NCBI GenBank assembly: GCA_000621405.1 | Contig: JHYK01000005.1 | Coordinates: forward strand, 1-64,000 | Length of the DNA stretch: 64,000 nucleotides | Origin: Lachnospiraceae bacterium AC3007 | GTDB lineage: Bacteria; Bacillota; Clostridia; Lachnospirales; Lachnospiraceae | Direction of reading: 5' to 3' | In this document: piece after piece, positions 1-8,748 of the stretch | Position numbering within the stretch: the first letter of the stretch is position 1 | How the letters are laid out: every line of letters begins with the position of its first letter | Made by a program: the position numbers and the translations under genes | The notes under the pieces: generated by a model | What the model was told of the DNA's origin: nothing | What the model saw: only the letters and a program-made list of their open reading frames with translations | The model's database searches: none

Positions 1-318
<318 letters not shown>

Positions 319-390
319 TTGTTTTTCTGGCTTATTCTCGTTCAGTATTTGGTTTTCAAGGGGAGTAACGCCGAAGGCGTTATGACAGTT

Positions 391-464
391 GGCCCAGTGG
401 CTCAGTTGGTTAGAGCGCCGCCCTGTCACGGCGGAGGTCGTCGGTTCAAGTCCGTCCTGGGTCG
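391..464 (+). tRNA. tRNA-Asp (GTC)
   Basis: A cloverleaf is visible with acceptor GGCCCAG pairing with CTGGGTC and discriminator G. The anticodon loop CTGTCAC sits on a CCGCC/GGCGG stem and reads GTC. The T-arm GGTTCAAGTCC is standard. CCA is not encoded. It lies only about 70 bases after the 23S end, where a 5S gene would normally be. Confidence 0.96.
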
Positions 465-479
465 TTATGTAGTTCGCGT

Positions 480-552
480 GGGATCTTAGCTCAGCTGGGA
501 GAGCATCTGCCTTACAAGCAGGGGGTCACAGGTTCGAGCCCTGTAGGTCCCA
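480..552 (+). tRNA. tRNA-Val (TAC)
   Basis: Acceptor GGGATCT pairs with AGGTCCC with discriminator A. The anticodon loop CTTACAA reads TAC. The D-arm and the T-arm (GGTTCGAGCCC) are standard, and no CCA is encoded. It is the second member of the post-rRNA tRNA cluster. Confidence 0.96.
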
Positions 553-609
553 TTATTTATTTCTTTTTAGCATGCTGATCAAGGATCAGCTGCAAATTGG
601 TTTTAATGT

Positions 610-682
610 GCCGATGTGGCTCAATTGGCAGAGCAGCTGATTTGTAATCAGCAGGTTAACGGTTCGAGTCCGCTCATCGGCT
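610..682 (+). tRNA. tRNA-Thr (TGT)
   Basis: Acceptor GCCGATG pairs with CATCGGC with discriminator T. The GCTGA/TCAGC anticodon stem carries loop TTTGTAA, anticodon TGT. The T-arm GGTTCGAGTCC is standard. CCA is not encoded. Confidence 0.95.
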
Positions 683-691
683 TTTATATAG

Positions 692-773
692 GGGTGGTTT
701 CCCGAGTGGCCAAAGGGGACAGACTGTAAATCTGCTGGCAACGCCTTCGGTGGTTCGAATCCACCACCACCCA
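692..773 (+). tRNA. tRNA-Tyr (GTA)
   Basis: This is a class II tRNA with a long variable arm. Acceptor GGGTGGT pairs with ACCACCC with discriminator A. The anticodon loop CTGTAAA reads GTA, and the variable arm around GGCAACGCC and the T-arm GGTTCGAATCC follow. The sequence pattern matches bacterial tRNA-Tyr. Confidence 0.96.
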
Positions 774-786
774 TTAGCGGTTGCGT

Positions 787-860
787 CGCGGGGTAGAGCA
801 GTCTGGAAGCTCGTCGGGCTCATAACCCGGAGGTCGCAGGTTCAAATCCTGCCCCCGCTA
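787..860 (+). tRNA. Initiator tRNA-fMet (CAT)
   Basis: The anticodon is CAT. Two initiator hallmarks are visible: the first acceptor position is unpaired (C787 opposite T859, in CGCGGGG versus CCCCGCT), and three consecutive G-C pairs close the anticodon stem (GGG/CCC around CTCATAA). The T-arm GGTTCAAATCC is standard. This distinguishes it from elongator tRNA-Met. Confidence 0.96.
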
Positions 861-879
861 CTGTGGGATACACCACAAT

Positions 880-952
880 GCCCTGATAGCTCAGTTGGTA
901 GAGCAAGGGACTGAAAATCCCTGTGTCGCCGGTTCGATTCCTGCTTAGGGCA
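880..952 (+). tRNA. tRNA-Phe (GAA)
   Basis: Acceptor GCCCTGA pairs with TTAGGGC with discriminator A. The anticodon loop CTGAAAA on a GGGA/TCCC stem reads GAA. The T-stem (GCCGG opposite CCTGC) has one mismatch. It is the last tRNA of the cluster, directly before the operon terminator. Confidence 0.94.
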
Positions 953-953
953 C

Positions 954-995
954 AAAAAAGATACAGGCTTTACAGCCTGTATCTTTTCTTTTTAT
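954..995 (+). terminator. Intrinsic terminator of the rRNA/tRNA operon
   Basis: A strong stem, AGATACAGGCT with AGCCTGTATCT around a short TTAC loop, is followed by TTTTCTTTTT. It lies directly after tRNA-Phe and its A-tract also suits the convergent PilZ gene. Confidence 0.9.
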
Positions 996-1007
996 CAGAA
1001 GATCGTT

Positions 1008-1895
1008 TTACGGTTCTATGATGGATTCACAGTTTGAGCATATGAATACCCCGTTATACAGCTTCAGACGTCCATTCTCGCACACAGGGCACATATCACC
1101 GTGCTCAAGGAATTCAAAGGGATGATCATTACGGAATTTCTCGCTGAAATGGATCCCCTGATCGGGCTTTTCTTCCACAGGAGCGGCTTCTGTTTCGGGA
1201 CTTAAGGTATCGGTGGAATCCGTCATTTCGTCGAGTATGTTGGCTTTTGCAAGCTTATGCATCTGTCTTAAGTTAATGTATTCATTTATAGAAGGAGAGA
1301 TAGATACAAGTTCACATCCGCATCTGGACGTCTTTGAGTCCAGCTGTGTCGTATGGAGCACACGGGCTGTGATATAAAAATCCTTATTCAGTATGTCATC
1401 CTTAAACTGTGTGTAGACCAGCCTGTGTAGAGGATTCTTTTCTGCAAGGGCAATATCAATATTGATGCCGACACCGGTGACGGACACATCATAGACGGTG
1501 CAGGGATATTTGCCGTTGAGAAGACTCATGGTACAGCTGGTTTTGTAGTTAATGGGAACTCTCAGTGCCCTTCGTCTGTTTTTCGGTACACTGGCGGCAG
1601 AGCATTTTATCACATAATGGCTTCTGGGTTCTTTCCTGTACTCGATCTCAGGGTCGCTCCAGATATGGGTCCTCCCGGAACGCTGATTAAAATAGCGGAT
1701 CTCCTGATCTGTGCATTTATTATTATCGATCTTCAGATAACTGTCCTGAATAACGATAGGATCGGTGTATATCACACTGTCAGGATTTTCTTTATCGACC
1801 TTGGGAAGAATAGAGGTCGAAAAATCAAAATGCTTATCGCCGATGTTAAAAGAAATTGTCAGGTTATCGGTTTTAGGAATCTCACCCAGTATCAT
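1008..1895 (-). CDS. PilZ-domain protein with C-terminal zinc ribbon
   Basis: This is a probable cyclic di-GMP receptor. Numbering from the TTG at 1922, the PilZ signature is complete: the arginine motif R-R-A-L-R at residues 117-121 and D-V-S-V-T-G at 145-150, about 25 residues downstream. The C-terminus carries two CxxC pairs (Cys278/281 and Cys295/298) that look like a zinc ribbon, separated from PilZ by an acidic linker. No signal peptide or membrane segment is seen. I chose the ATG at 1895, which has GAGG upstream; the longer TTG start at 1922 has no Shine-Dalgarno. It overlaps or abuts the end of the arabinofuranosidase gene, so it is the last gene of that operon. PilZ proteins often adjust flagellar motors or exopolysaccharide synthesis; which one applies here is unknown. 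Confidence 0.8.
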   Translation of the reverse strand: MILGEIPKTDNLTISFNIGDKHFDFSTSILPKVDKENPDSVIYTDPIVIQDSYLKIDNNKCTDQEIRYFNQRSGRTHIWSDPEIEYRKEPRSHYVIKCSAASVPKNRRRALRVPINYKTSCTMSLLNGKYPCTVYDVSVTGVGINIDIALAEKNPLHRLVYTQFKDDILNKDFYITARVLHTTQLDSKTSRCGCELVSISPSINEYINLRQMHKLAKANILDEMTDSTDTLSPETEAAPVEEKPDQGIHFSEKFRNDHPFEFLEHGDMCPVCENGRLKLYNGVFICSNCESIIEP

Positions 1896-1908
1896 CTCTA
1901 CAAGTACC

Positions 1909-3420
1909 TCATTCTTCTTCAAAAACTATCACATTCCATGAACAGGGCTGCAGGGTGGCTTCGAAGATATCTTCGTCGAAAGAGTGTTCCGAAGTCATAT
2001 GTGGGCAGACACGTTCTTTGGTTGCCGAATTTACTGCCCGAAGGTCTTTGCTTTCCATGACGATATGTTCTTTTATCTTAAGCTTATTGAAGCGGGCGAG
2101 ATCTGCCGAGAAAAGAACAGGGTCCTTTATATTCCGGTTTACGGCAAATATTGCTACTTCCTTCTTTTCCTCATTATAGACAGCGGTGGCATCTACATCT
2201 GATACATCAGAGTGACATGATGTGTCGTGTCTGTCGGAGGTCAGAGGACAGAGCAGTGCTTCACCCCTGCCATATCTTGATACATGAAGGAATGGATAAA
2301 AGATCGTCTGCCTCCAGGCGGGTCCGTTATCCTCTGTCATAATGGGAGCGATCACATTAACAAGCTGTGCAAGACAGGCAATCTTTATCCTGTCTGCGTG
2401 TTTCAGGAATGTGATCAGCATAAGCCCGACCAGAAGAGCATCTTCGAAGAAGTAATGATCTTCCAGAAGATGAGGATGCTCCTCCCACGGCGCGGACGCC
2501 ATCTTTTCGTCATCGCTCTTTCTGGTGTGATACCAGACATTCCACTCGTCAAAACTCAGATACAGCTTTTTGCTGCTTCTTTTCACAGCCTGTATGTAGT
2601 CACACGTGCAGATCACCGTATGGATGAACTGCTCAAGATCGAGTGTTTTTGCAAGGAAATCTTCCGTATCTTCTGCTTCGTTTCCATAGTACTGGTGGAG
2701 GGAGATGTAATCTACATGTTCATATGCTTCCATGAGAGAGATCCTCTCCCATTCCGGAAATGTGGGCATATCAACCCCCGAAGATCCGCAGAGGACAAGC
2801 TCTATCGAATCATCCATGTATTTCATGGCTTTAGCCGTTTCGGCAGCCAGCCTGCCGTATTCATACGCCGGCATATGTCCCACCTGCCATGGCCCGTCCA
2901 TTTCATTTCCCAGGCACCACGTCCTGATCCCGTAAGGTGACGGATCTCCGTGACTGATCCTGAGATCGGAATAATATGTGCCGCCATCCATATTGCAGTA
3001 TTCTAAAAGGTTCAGAGCATCACTGATACCGCGGGTCCCGAGATTGACGGCCATCATTACTTCGGCATCGATCCTGTCGCACCACTTCACGAATTCGCTT
3101 ATCCCGAAACGGTTGCTCTCTATCGTGCGCCATGCCAGATCACGCCGTGGCTTTCGCCGGTCTGTCGGTCCGACTGCATCCTCCCAGAAGAAGTTTGAGA
3201 CATAGTTGCCACCGGGATAGCGGACTATCGGGATGCCTAGCTCTCTTACGAGGCTGATAACATCTTTTCTGAAGCCGTTTTCATCCGCTGTGGGATGCCC
3301 GGGCTCATATATGCCATTATATACAGCTCTGCCTAAATGCTCGATAAAAGAACCGAAAAGCCTGTCATCCGTTACAGCCAGGCTCAGTCCTTTTTCAACT
3401 GTAAGCCGGGCATTTTTCAT
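1909..3420 (-). CDS. abfA: Alpha-L-arabinofuranosidase, GH51
   Basis: The enzyme releases terminal L-arabinofuranose from arabinoxylan, arabinan or arabino-oligosaccharides. At 503 residues it is the usual GH51 length: a (beta/alpha)8 barrel followed by a C-terminal beta domain. The acid/base glutamate is E173 in the motif GNEMDGPWQ and the nucleophile is E292 in DEWNVWY. The N-terminal FGSFIEHLGRAVYNGIYEPG stretch is typical of the family. There is no signal peptide, so it acts inside the cell on imported oligosaccharides. Its ATG overlaps the stop of the superoxide dismutase gene (ATGA), so the two are co-translated. The pairing of a glycosidase with SOD is unusual but the overlap is clear. 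Confidence 0.94.
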   Translation of the reverse strand: MKNARLTVEKGLSLAVTDDRLFGSFIEHLGRAVYNGIYEPGHPTADENGFRKDVISLVRELGIPIVRYPGGNYVSNFFWEDAVGPTDRRKPRRDLAWRTIESNRFGISEFVKWCDRIDAEVMMAVNLGTRGISDALNLLEYCNMDGGTYYSDLRISHGDPSPYGIRTWCLGNEMDGPWQVGHMPAYEYGRLAAETAKAMKYMDDSIELVLCGSSGVDMPTFPEWERISLMEAYEHVDYISLHQYYGNEAEDTEDFLAKTLDLEQFIHTVICTCDYIQAVKRSSKKLYLSFDEWNVWYHTRKSDDEKMASAPWEEHPHLLEDHYFFEDALLVGLMLITFLKHADRIKIACLAQLVNVIAPIMTEDNGPAWRQTIFYPFLHVSRYGRGEALLCPLTSDRHDTSCHSDVSDVDATAVYNEEKKEVAIFAVNRNIKDPVLFSADLARFNKLKIKEHIVMESKDLRAVNSATKERVCPHMTSEHSFDEDIFEATLQPCSWNVIVFEEE

Positions 3421-4034
3421 AAAGAAGAGCCTTCATAAAGGGCGCCGACTACATCCCAGTTGATCACATTCCAAAGAGCCTTGATATGCTCTGCCCTGAG
3501 ATTCTTGTATTTAAGATAATAGGCGTGTTCCCACACATCTATGCACATGATAGGCGTATGTCCTGTGTGAAGAGAGATAGGATTGTCCTGATTATCTGTT
3601 TTCGAAGTGAAAAGGGTACCATCCGGCGTCTTTGAAAGCCATGCCCAGCCGGAGCCAAACTGTCCAAGGGCCAGAGCAGTGAGCTTTTCCTTCATGTTGT
3701 CGAAGCTTCCGAAAGTGTCATTGATCCTGGTCTGCAAAACGCCGGACGGAGTCTTTGATCCTCCCGGTGTGATCTGCTTAAAGTAAAGATTGTGATTATA
3801 GAATCCGCCGGCATTATTTCTGAGCCCGGTCCTCAATTCGATGTCCTTTAATTCGACGACCTCAGAAAGAATGTCTTCTATGCTCTCATCCTGTTTCCCG
3901 GCCTTTTCTGCCAGGGAATTAAGGTTTGATGTGTAGGTGGCGTGGTGCTTCCCATAATGAGTCGACATGGTTTCGGTATCGATATACGGCTCCAGAGCAT
4001 CAAATCCATAGTCCAGTTTTATCTGTTCAAACAT
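3417..4034 (-). CDS. sodA: Superoxide dismutase, Fe/Mn family
   Basis: The enzyme dismutes superoxide to oxygen and peroxide in the cytoplasm. The 205-residue protein has the four metal ligands: H26 (HYGKHH), H81 (FYNHNLYF), D166 and H170 (DVWEHAYY), plus the G-S-G-W-A-W motif. Whether it binds Fe or Mn cannot be decided by eye. A longer reading with 15 extra N-terminal residues exists, but AAGGAGGGG lies just upstream of the ATG at 4034 and the family alignment starts there. It is the first gene of a three-gene minus-strand operon with the arabinofuranosidase and the PilZ protein. Confidence 0.93.
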   Translation of the reverse strand: MFEQIKLDYGFDALEPYIDTETMSTHYGKHHATYTSNLNSLAEKAGKQDESIEDILSEVVELKDIELRTGLRNNAGGFYNHNLYFKQITPGGSKTPSGVLQTRINDTFGSFDNMKEKLTALALGQFGSGWAWLSKTPDGTLFTSKTDNQDNPISLHTGHTPIMCIDVWEHAYYLKYKNLRAEHIKALWNVINWDVVGALYEGSSL

Positions 4035-4077
4035 CGTATCCCCCTCCTTATGATCCCCGTCTTCAGACCCTACCATC

Positions 4078-4106
4078 ATAACATAGATACAGCATTTTTA
4101 ATTCAA
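4078..4106 (-). promoter_or_regulatory. Putative promoter of the sodA operon
   Basis: On the minus strand TTGAAT (4101-4106) and TGTTAT (4078-4083) are separated by 17 bases. This places the start of transcription about 35 bases before the sodA start codon. The -10 is imperfect. Confidence 0.4.
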
Positions 4107-4127
4107 GTTTTTTTGAATGTTGAACTG

Positions 4128-4136
4128 TGATATACT
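4128..4136 (+). promoter_or_regulatory. Putative extended -10 promoter of the glycan operon
   Basis: TGA followed by TATACT forms an extended -10 element at 4128-4136 behind a T-rich stretch, with no good -35. It would drive the epimerase gene with a leader of about 85 bases. It is divergent from the sodA promoter in the same 193-base gap. Confidence 0.45.
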
Positions 4137-4227
4137 ATCTCCATATATCGTCAGGTAAAAACATAACAGAAAAAGACCGGCAATCCCTTATATTGTAAGG
4201 AAGAACCGGCATGAAAAGGACAAAAAA

Positions 4228-5169
4228 ATGAAGGTACTGGTAACAGGCGGGACCGGAATGGTCGGCTCGCATTTTATGAAAAGCTATCTGGACGAAGGAG
4301 CCGAGGTTATAGGGATCGCCCGTAATTCGGCTTCAAGCAGGATGGCGGCTATACAGAATGACAGGATAGTCCGGTGCGATATCATGGAAAGAGATGCTCT
4401 CATGCGCATCTTTAAGGACTTTGAACCTGATGTGGTGATACACATGGCGGCTCAGGCCTTTAACGGAGACTCCTGGAACCTGGAGTATGTGACCCATGAT
4501 ACAAACTATACAGGAACACTTAATGTCCTGTACTGCTGCAGGGAGGCTGCGCCTGACGCCAAGATCCTGCTGGCGTGTTCAAGCGCTGAATACGGCAATA
4601 TCAAAGAGGAGGACTGTCCGCTTAAGGAGGACCGCCTTCTGACACCGCATACTCCTTACGGTGTATCGAAGGCCGGAGTGGAGAATCTCGGCCGGCAGTA
4701 TGCGCTGAACTACAATATGAAAGTATACCTTCCGCGAATGTTCATTCATGTCGGAACCGGTCATCCTCCGGCGACGGCCATACAGAATTTTGCAAGACAG
4801 CTTGCCCTTATAAAGGCAGGCAAGCTTCCGCCCGAGATACATGTGGGCAATCTGTCCACTTACAGAGACTATATAGATGTAAGGGACGGAGTAAAGGCTA
4901 TGAGACTTATCATGGATAAGGGTAATCCCGCCGAACCTTATAATGTGTGTAACGGAAAGGCCTATCAGATACAGGAGATACTGGATATGCTGGTCGATAT
5001 CTCCGGGACAAAGGCCAAGGTCATAAGCGACAAGAAGCTGTTCAGGGTTGCGGATGAGCCGCTGCTCCTTGGAGACGCATCCAAGATCATGGCACTGGGC
5101 TATGAAAGAGAATACAGCATGAGACAGACACTGGAAGATGTCTTTGCAGACTGGGAGAGCAGGATATGA
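4228..5169 (+). CDS. NAD-dependent sugar-nucleotide epimerase/dehydratase
   Basis: This is an extended short-chain dehydrogenase acting on a nucleotide sugar. The N-terminal Rossmann motif is GGTGMVG (residues 7-13) and the catalytic pair is Y144-xxx-K148 in PYGVSK, with serines at 118-119. It most resembles the GDP-mannose 4,6-dehydratase / GDP-4-keto-6-deoxymannose reductase group (TPHTPYGVSK, a late R-D-Y-I-D-V-R-D motif). The exact substrate is not determinable. The stop overlaps the start of the downstream glycosyltransferase by 4 bases, so it supplies a sugar nucleotide for the two transferases that follow. Confidence 0.85.
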   Translation: MKVLVTGGTGMVGSHFMKSYLDEGAEVIGIARNSASSRMAAIQNDRIVRCDIMERDALMRIFKDFEPDVVIHMAAQAFNGDSWNLEYVTHDTNYTGTLNVLYCCREAAPDAKILLACSSAEYGNIKEEDCPLKEDRLLTPHTPYGVSKAGVENLGRQYALNYNMKVYLPRMFIHVGTGHPPATAIQNFARQLALIKAGKLPPEIHVGNLSTYRDYIDVRDGVKAMRLIMDKGNPAEPYNVCNGKAYQIQEILDMLVDISGTKAKVISDKKLFRVADEPLLLGDASKIMALGYEREYSMRQTLEDVFADWESRI

Positions 5170-5897
5170 GCTACAGCAACGTCACCATACTTCTCCCTGC
5201 GATGGATGAGACATACAGCATGAGGCAGACGGTAGAGACTATTCTTCATACCTGCCGCCGCAGGGATCTGTGCGAGCTTATTTTTCTCATGTGTGACAGG
5301 ACCACTGAGGAATCCAGAAAGACGGCAGAAGAGCTTATCAATGATTACGGAAGATATATCCCTCTGTACATTCATGAGCAGACTCTTCCCGGTGTCGGCG
5401 GCGCGATCAGAGAAGGGATAGATCTTGCCAAAGGAAGCCACGTCATAATGATGTCGACGGATCTTGAGACAGATCCTCACGTGGTAAAGACTTTTATAGC
5501 AGCGGCCAGGCGTTATCCAAACAGGATAATTACTGCTTCCAGATGGCGCCGGGGCGGCGGGTTTGAGAATTACAACAAGGTAAAGCTTGTATGTAACCTT
5601 ATATTTGAAAGGAGTATAGGATTACTATACGGGGTAGCCCTTACAGATCTTACCTATGCGTACAGGATATTCCCTACGGAGCTGATGCAGTCAATAAGAT
5701 GGGAGGAGCTTAAGCATCCGTTTTTCCTGGAGACAGCGCTGAAACCCCTCAGACTGGGGATCAAATTTATAGAAGTGCCGGGACATTGGGCAGCGAGGAC
5801 AGAAGGCGAGTCCCAGAATGGCTTCTTTGATAATTTTAAGTATTTTAAGACGGCCTTCCACATCAGATTCCTCAAAGAAGAAGATATACTCAAATGA
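5166..5897 (+). CDS. Family 2 glycosyltransferase
   Basis: This is a GT-A fold transferase, 243 residues, of the dolichol/polyprenol-phosphate mannosyltransferase-like group. The nucleotide-binding N-terminus (NVTILLPAMDE), the G-V-G-G-A-I-R-E-G-I motif near residue 80 and the acidic metal-binding segment D99-xxx-D103 are visible. There are no C-terminal membrane helices. A likely role is to charge a polyprenyl phosphate with the sugar used by the adjacent GT-C membrane enzyme. It overlaps both neighbours by 4 bases. Confidence 0.85.
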   Translation: MSYSNVTILLPAMDETYSMRQTVETILHTCRRRDLCELIFLMCDRTTEESRKTAEELINDYGRYIPLYIHEQTLPGVGGAIREGIDLAKGSHVIMMSTDLETDPHVVKTFIAAARRYPNRIITASRWRRGGGFENYNKVKLVCNLIFERSIGLLYGVALTDLTYAYRIFPTELMQSIRWEELKHPFFLETALKPLRLGIKFIEVPGHWAARTEGESQNGFFDNFKYFKTAFHIRFLKEEDILK

Positions 5898-7522
5898 AGA
5901 AATTCTCTTTCAGGAAACCAGATCTTAGCTCAGATTTAGGGCGGAGCCGGTTTCTGACCTTTATCTTATTTACACTGATTGCCCTGCTTTTGGGATGGCA
6001 GTCTGATGATTCCTTCCATGGATATGTGATGGTAAAACACCTGCTGGAAGGAAACGGATTTGTATACAATATCGGAGAGCGCGTGTGCGCCACCACAAGC
6101 CCCTTATATACGCTGTCCTGCGCCATTCCCTATGCCATCACGGGGGAGATCTTCTTTTCCACTCTGATACTTGATGTGATATACAGCGCAGCAGCATTTC
6201 ATATATTTGCTTACCAGATCTGCCGCACCAGGGAGCAGGTGCTCACCGGATTTTTCGCATTTGCAGGTTCCAAAGCATTCATGTCCTACACGACGTCCGG
6301 ACTGGAAAACAGTCTGTTGTTTCTTTTCATGGCTTTATTCCTGTGGCAGTATATGAAACGGGATTTCTATGATACCAGGCATCTGCTGCTCCTTGCGCTT
6401 ACCTTTTCGGGCATAGCTCTTACGCGCATGGATAACGTGCTGCTCTTTATTCCGGTTATGCTGTACGTCTACTTTTTCAAACGTGAAAACACAAGCTTTA
6501 TCAAATGCATCGGGACGGGTCTTTTGGGACTCTGTCCGTTTTTTGCGTGGGAAGCCTTTTCTTTCCTGTATTTCGGGTCTCTGGTACCCAATACGGCTTA
6601 TGTCAAGATCGGAACCGGCATAACACTTATTGACTATGTAAAGCATGGCCTTGTCTATTACTGGTATACCTTCCTTAATGATGCACTGGTGCTGATGGTA
6701 CCTTTCACCTTTATCATCATGGCGGTGATCATAAGGAAGATGAAATATCTTATGGTGGCCCTGGGGATAGTAATGTATGGAATGTATCTTCTGTCAGTCG
6801 GAGGGGACTTCATGATGGGAAGGCATTTCACGGGAATGCTCTTTATATCCGTCCTGTCAGCTACAATGATGTTTAACAGGGAGAAAGATTATTTTGATAC
6901 TATACGGCGGATGCGCATCGCTTTTTCGACTATCGTTATAGCGCTGATGTGCTGGTCCTTTACTTTCGGGACAACGATAGGATCGCAGTATCTTTTCGGA
7001 CATTCTCTGGCCGGAAGCATATCCGATGAAAGAGAATATTATTTTGACACGACCGGTTTTTATAACAATATCAGAAGTGTGATAAAGACAGGAAAAACAT
7101 GCTGGAGAGACACATGGAATGATGAATCTCCCGACCTTTTAAGGGAATACGGTTTCAGAGGAGATATCCTGGACAATGCTTCAGGGATACTGGTATTTAA
7201 GAATTCGGATCTGTACCTGAATGATACATACTGTCTCGGTGATCCCCTTATGTCAAGGCTTCCGGCGATACACGATGCTTCCTGGCGCGTGGGACACTTA
7301 AGAAGAGCCTGTCCGGACGGGTACAGAGAATCCATATGGGAGGATGACAACAGGATCGAGGATCCGAGTCTTAAGGAGTATTACGACAAGATCCTGCTGA
7401 TAACAAGAGGGGATATATGGTCGGCTGAGAGGATAAAAACGGCGATCGATCTGAACCGTGGCAAGTATGACGGACTGATCGAAGAATATGTCAGCAGGCA
7501 TCCGGAGATCAAGGGTGTGTAA
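5894..7522 (+). CDS. GT-C membrane glycosyltransferase, AftB-like
   Basis: This 542-residue protein has about ten hydrophobic segments in its first 370 residues and a soluble C-terminal domain. An aspartate pair in S-D-D-S-F-H-G-Y (residues 37-44) lies in the first external loop, as expected for GT-C enzymes using polyprenyl-linked sugars. A second hallmark, G-G-D-F-M-M-G-R, is near residue 303. Both motifs recall the actinobacterial AftB arabinofuranosyltransferase family and its uncharacterised relatives. It probably transfers a sugar from a polyprenyl carrier to a cell-surface glycan. The donor and acceptor are not known. It is the third gene of the overlapping glycan operon. Confidence 0.75.
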   Translation: MKKFSFRKPDLSSDLGRSRFLTFILFTLIALLLGWQSDDSFHGYVMVKHLLEGNGFVYNIGERVCATTSPLYTLSCAIPYAITGEIFFSTLILDVIYSAAAFHIFAYQICRTREQVLTGFFAFAGSKAFMSYTTSGLENSLLFLFMALFLWQYMKRDFYDTRHLLLLALTFSGIALTRMDNVLLFIPVMLYVYFFKRENTSFIKCIGTGLLGLCPFFAWEAFSFLYFGSLVPNTAYVKIGTGITLIDYVKHGLVYYWYTFLNDALVLMVPFTFIIMAVIIRKMKYLMVALGIVMYGMYLLSVGGDFMMGRHFTGMLFISVLSATMMFNREKDYFDTIRRMRIAFSTIVIALMCWSFTFGTTIGSQYLFGHSLAGSISDEREYYFDTTGFYNNIRSVIKTGKTCWRDTWNDESPDLLREYGFRGDILDNASGILVFKNSDLYLNDTYCLGDPLMSRLPAIHDASWRVGHLRRACPDGYRESIWEDDNRIEDPSLKEYYDKILLITRGDIWSAERIKTAIDLNRGKYDGLIEEYVSRHPEIKGV

Positions 7523-7532
7523 GAAATAAGAG

Positions 7533-8729
7533 ATGAAGAAGTATTTTTCCGGAAAAATAAAATGGATAGCGTTATTGTCACTTTTCATCATAGCGTGCCT
7601 TGCAGGCTGCGGTCAGGAGAAAGAGACGGGGGATGCACCCGATACTGAAGAAGAGACCGGCCCTGCCGGTGACGCCATGTCGTTTGGAGAGACAGAGAGC
7701 GAAGACAGCAGCGGCGGGAGTGTTTTTTCCGATCCGGCAGAATTACCGCTTGCAGACAGGATAGCTTCAATGAAGATCACTATCCCGTTCGGTGATGAGA
7801 AGGAGACACTTGACGGGACCACTCTGACCGGATGGATAGAGACCACAGCTGACGGCAGGGTGTCCGTCGATGAGGAAAAAGCCAAGCAATATGTGGCAGA
7901 CCTTGCCTCAAAGCATGACACCTTCGGGAGGAACAGGAGCTTTACAACTCACGACGGCAAGCAGATCACCGTATCCGGCGGTGATTACGGCTACTGGATG
8001 GACAGAGTATCTACCAGACAGGAACTGATCGCCATGATCCTTACCGGAGAGAGCGGAGAATTCAATCCCGTGTACTACAGCACAGCCTCAAGTTATGACG
8101 CAGATGCGATAGGAGATACTTACGTTGAAGTCAATATAGGAGCACAGCATCTGTGGGTATATAAAAACGGGGAAGTCGTAAATGAGACAGACTTCGTATC
8201 CGGCGGACTCTTCAAGGGAAACAGCACACCTGAGGGAACTTATGCGATAACATATAAAGAAAGAGATTCCACACTTGTGGGAGAAGGATATGAGTCCTCT
8301 GTAAAATACTGGATGCCGTTTAACGGAAACATTGGCCTCCATGACGCGTCCTGGAGAGACGAATTCGGAGGACATATCTACTATTTCAAGGGATCGCACG
8401 GATGTGTAAATCTACCGACCGCCAAGGCTGCCGAGATATATGATCAGGTGGAAAAAGGGGAACCCGTTATAGTGTACGGAAGCATCACCAAGGAGGCAGC
8501 TGCCGAAAACCTTACCATGGAGGACAAGGTCACGGCCGTACAAAAGGGATATCTTCCGATGTCGACTGATGTGGCGACATATATCTTTGAACAGCAGGGC
8601 CTGGATCACGATACGGCAGCAGCGCTCGCGGCAGCGGGCCAGGAAGCAGCCGATACCGGGGATCAGGAAGAGTCTCAGCAGACAGAGGATCACGAAGAGG
8701 AAGAGGATCAGGAACAGTCTGAGGAGTAA
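7533..8729 (+). CDS. L,D-transpeptidase lipoprotein (YkuD domain)
   Basis: The protein is probably anchored outside the membrane and makes 3-3 cross-links in peptidoglycan or attaches proteins to it. The N-terminus is a lipoprotein signal with lipobox L-A-G-C (Cys26). A linker rich in E, D and S follows, then a peptidoglycan-binding-like domain (about 75-170). The YkuD catalytic domain (about 190-315) has His270 and the motif S-H-G-C at 288-291 with nucleophile Cys291. The last 50 residues form a very acidic Q/E/D tail of unknown use. The start ATG follows the glycosyltransferase stop by 10 bases, so it likely belongs to the same operon. Confidence 0.92.
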   Translation: MKKYFSGKIKWIALLSLFIIACLAGCGQEKETGDAPDTEEETGPAGDAMSFGETESEDSSGGSVFSDPAELPLADRIASMKITIPFGDEKETLDGTTLTGWIETTADGRVSVDEEKAKQYVADLASKHDTFGRNRSFTTHDGKQITVSGGDYGYWMDRVSTRQELIAMILTGESGEFNPVYYSTASSYDADAIGDTYVEVNIGAQHLWVYKNGEVVNETDFVSGGLFKGNSTPEGTYAITYKERDSTLVGEGYESSVKYWMPFNGNIGLHDASWRDEFGGHIYYFKGSHGCVNLPTAKAAEIYDQVEKGEPVIVYGSITKEAAAENLTMEDKVTAVQKGYLPMSTDVATYIFEQQGLDHDTAAALAAAGQEAADTGDQEESQQTEDHEEEEDQEQSEE

Positions 8730-8748
8730 GATCTTAAGGAGACAGAAA

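Noticed and set aside
586-774. Open frame of 62 codons on the minus strand
   Set aside because: It covers tRNA-Thr and tRNA-Tyr, which are clearly folded RNAs.
2284-2940. Long plus-strand frame of 218 codons
   Set aside because: It is antisense to the GH51 arabinofuranosidase, whose catalytic motifs are intact.
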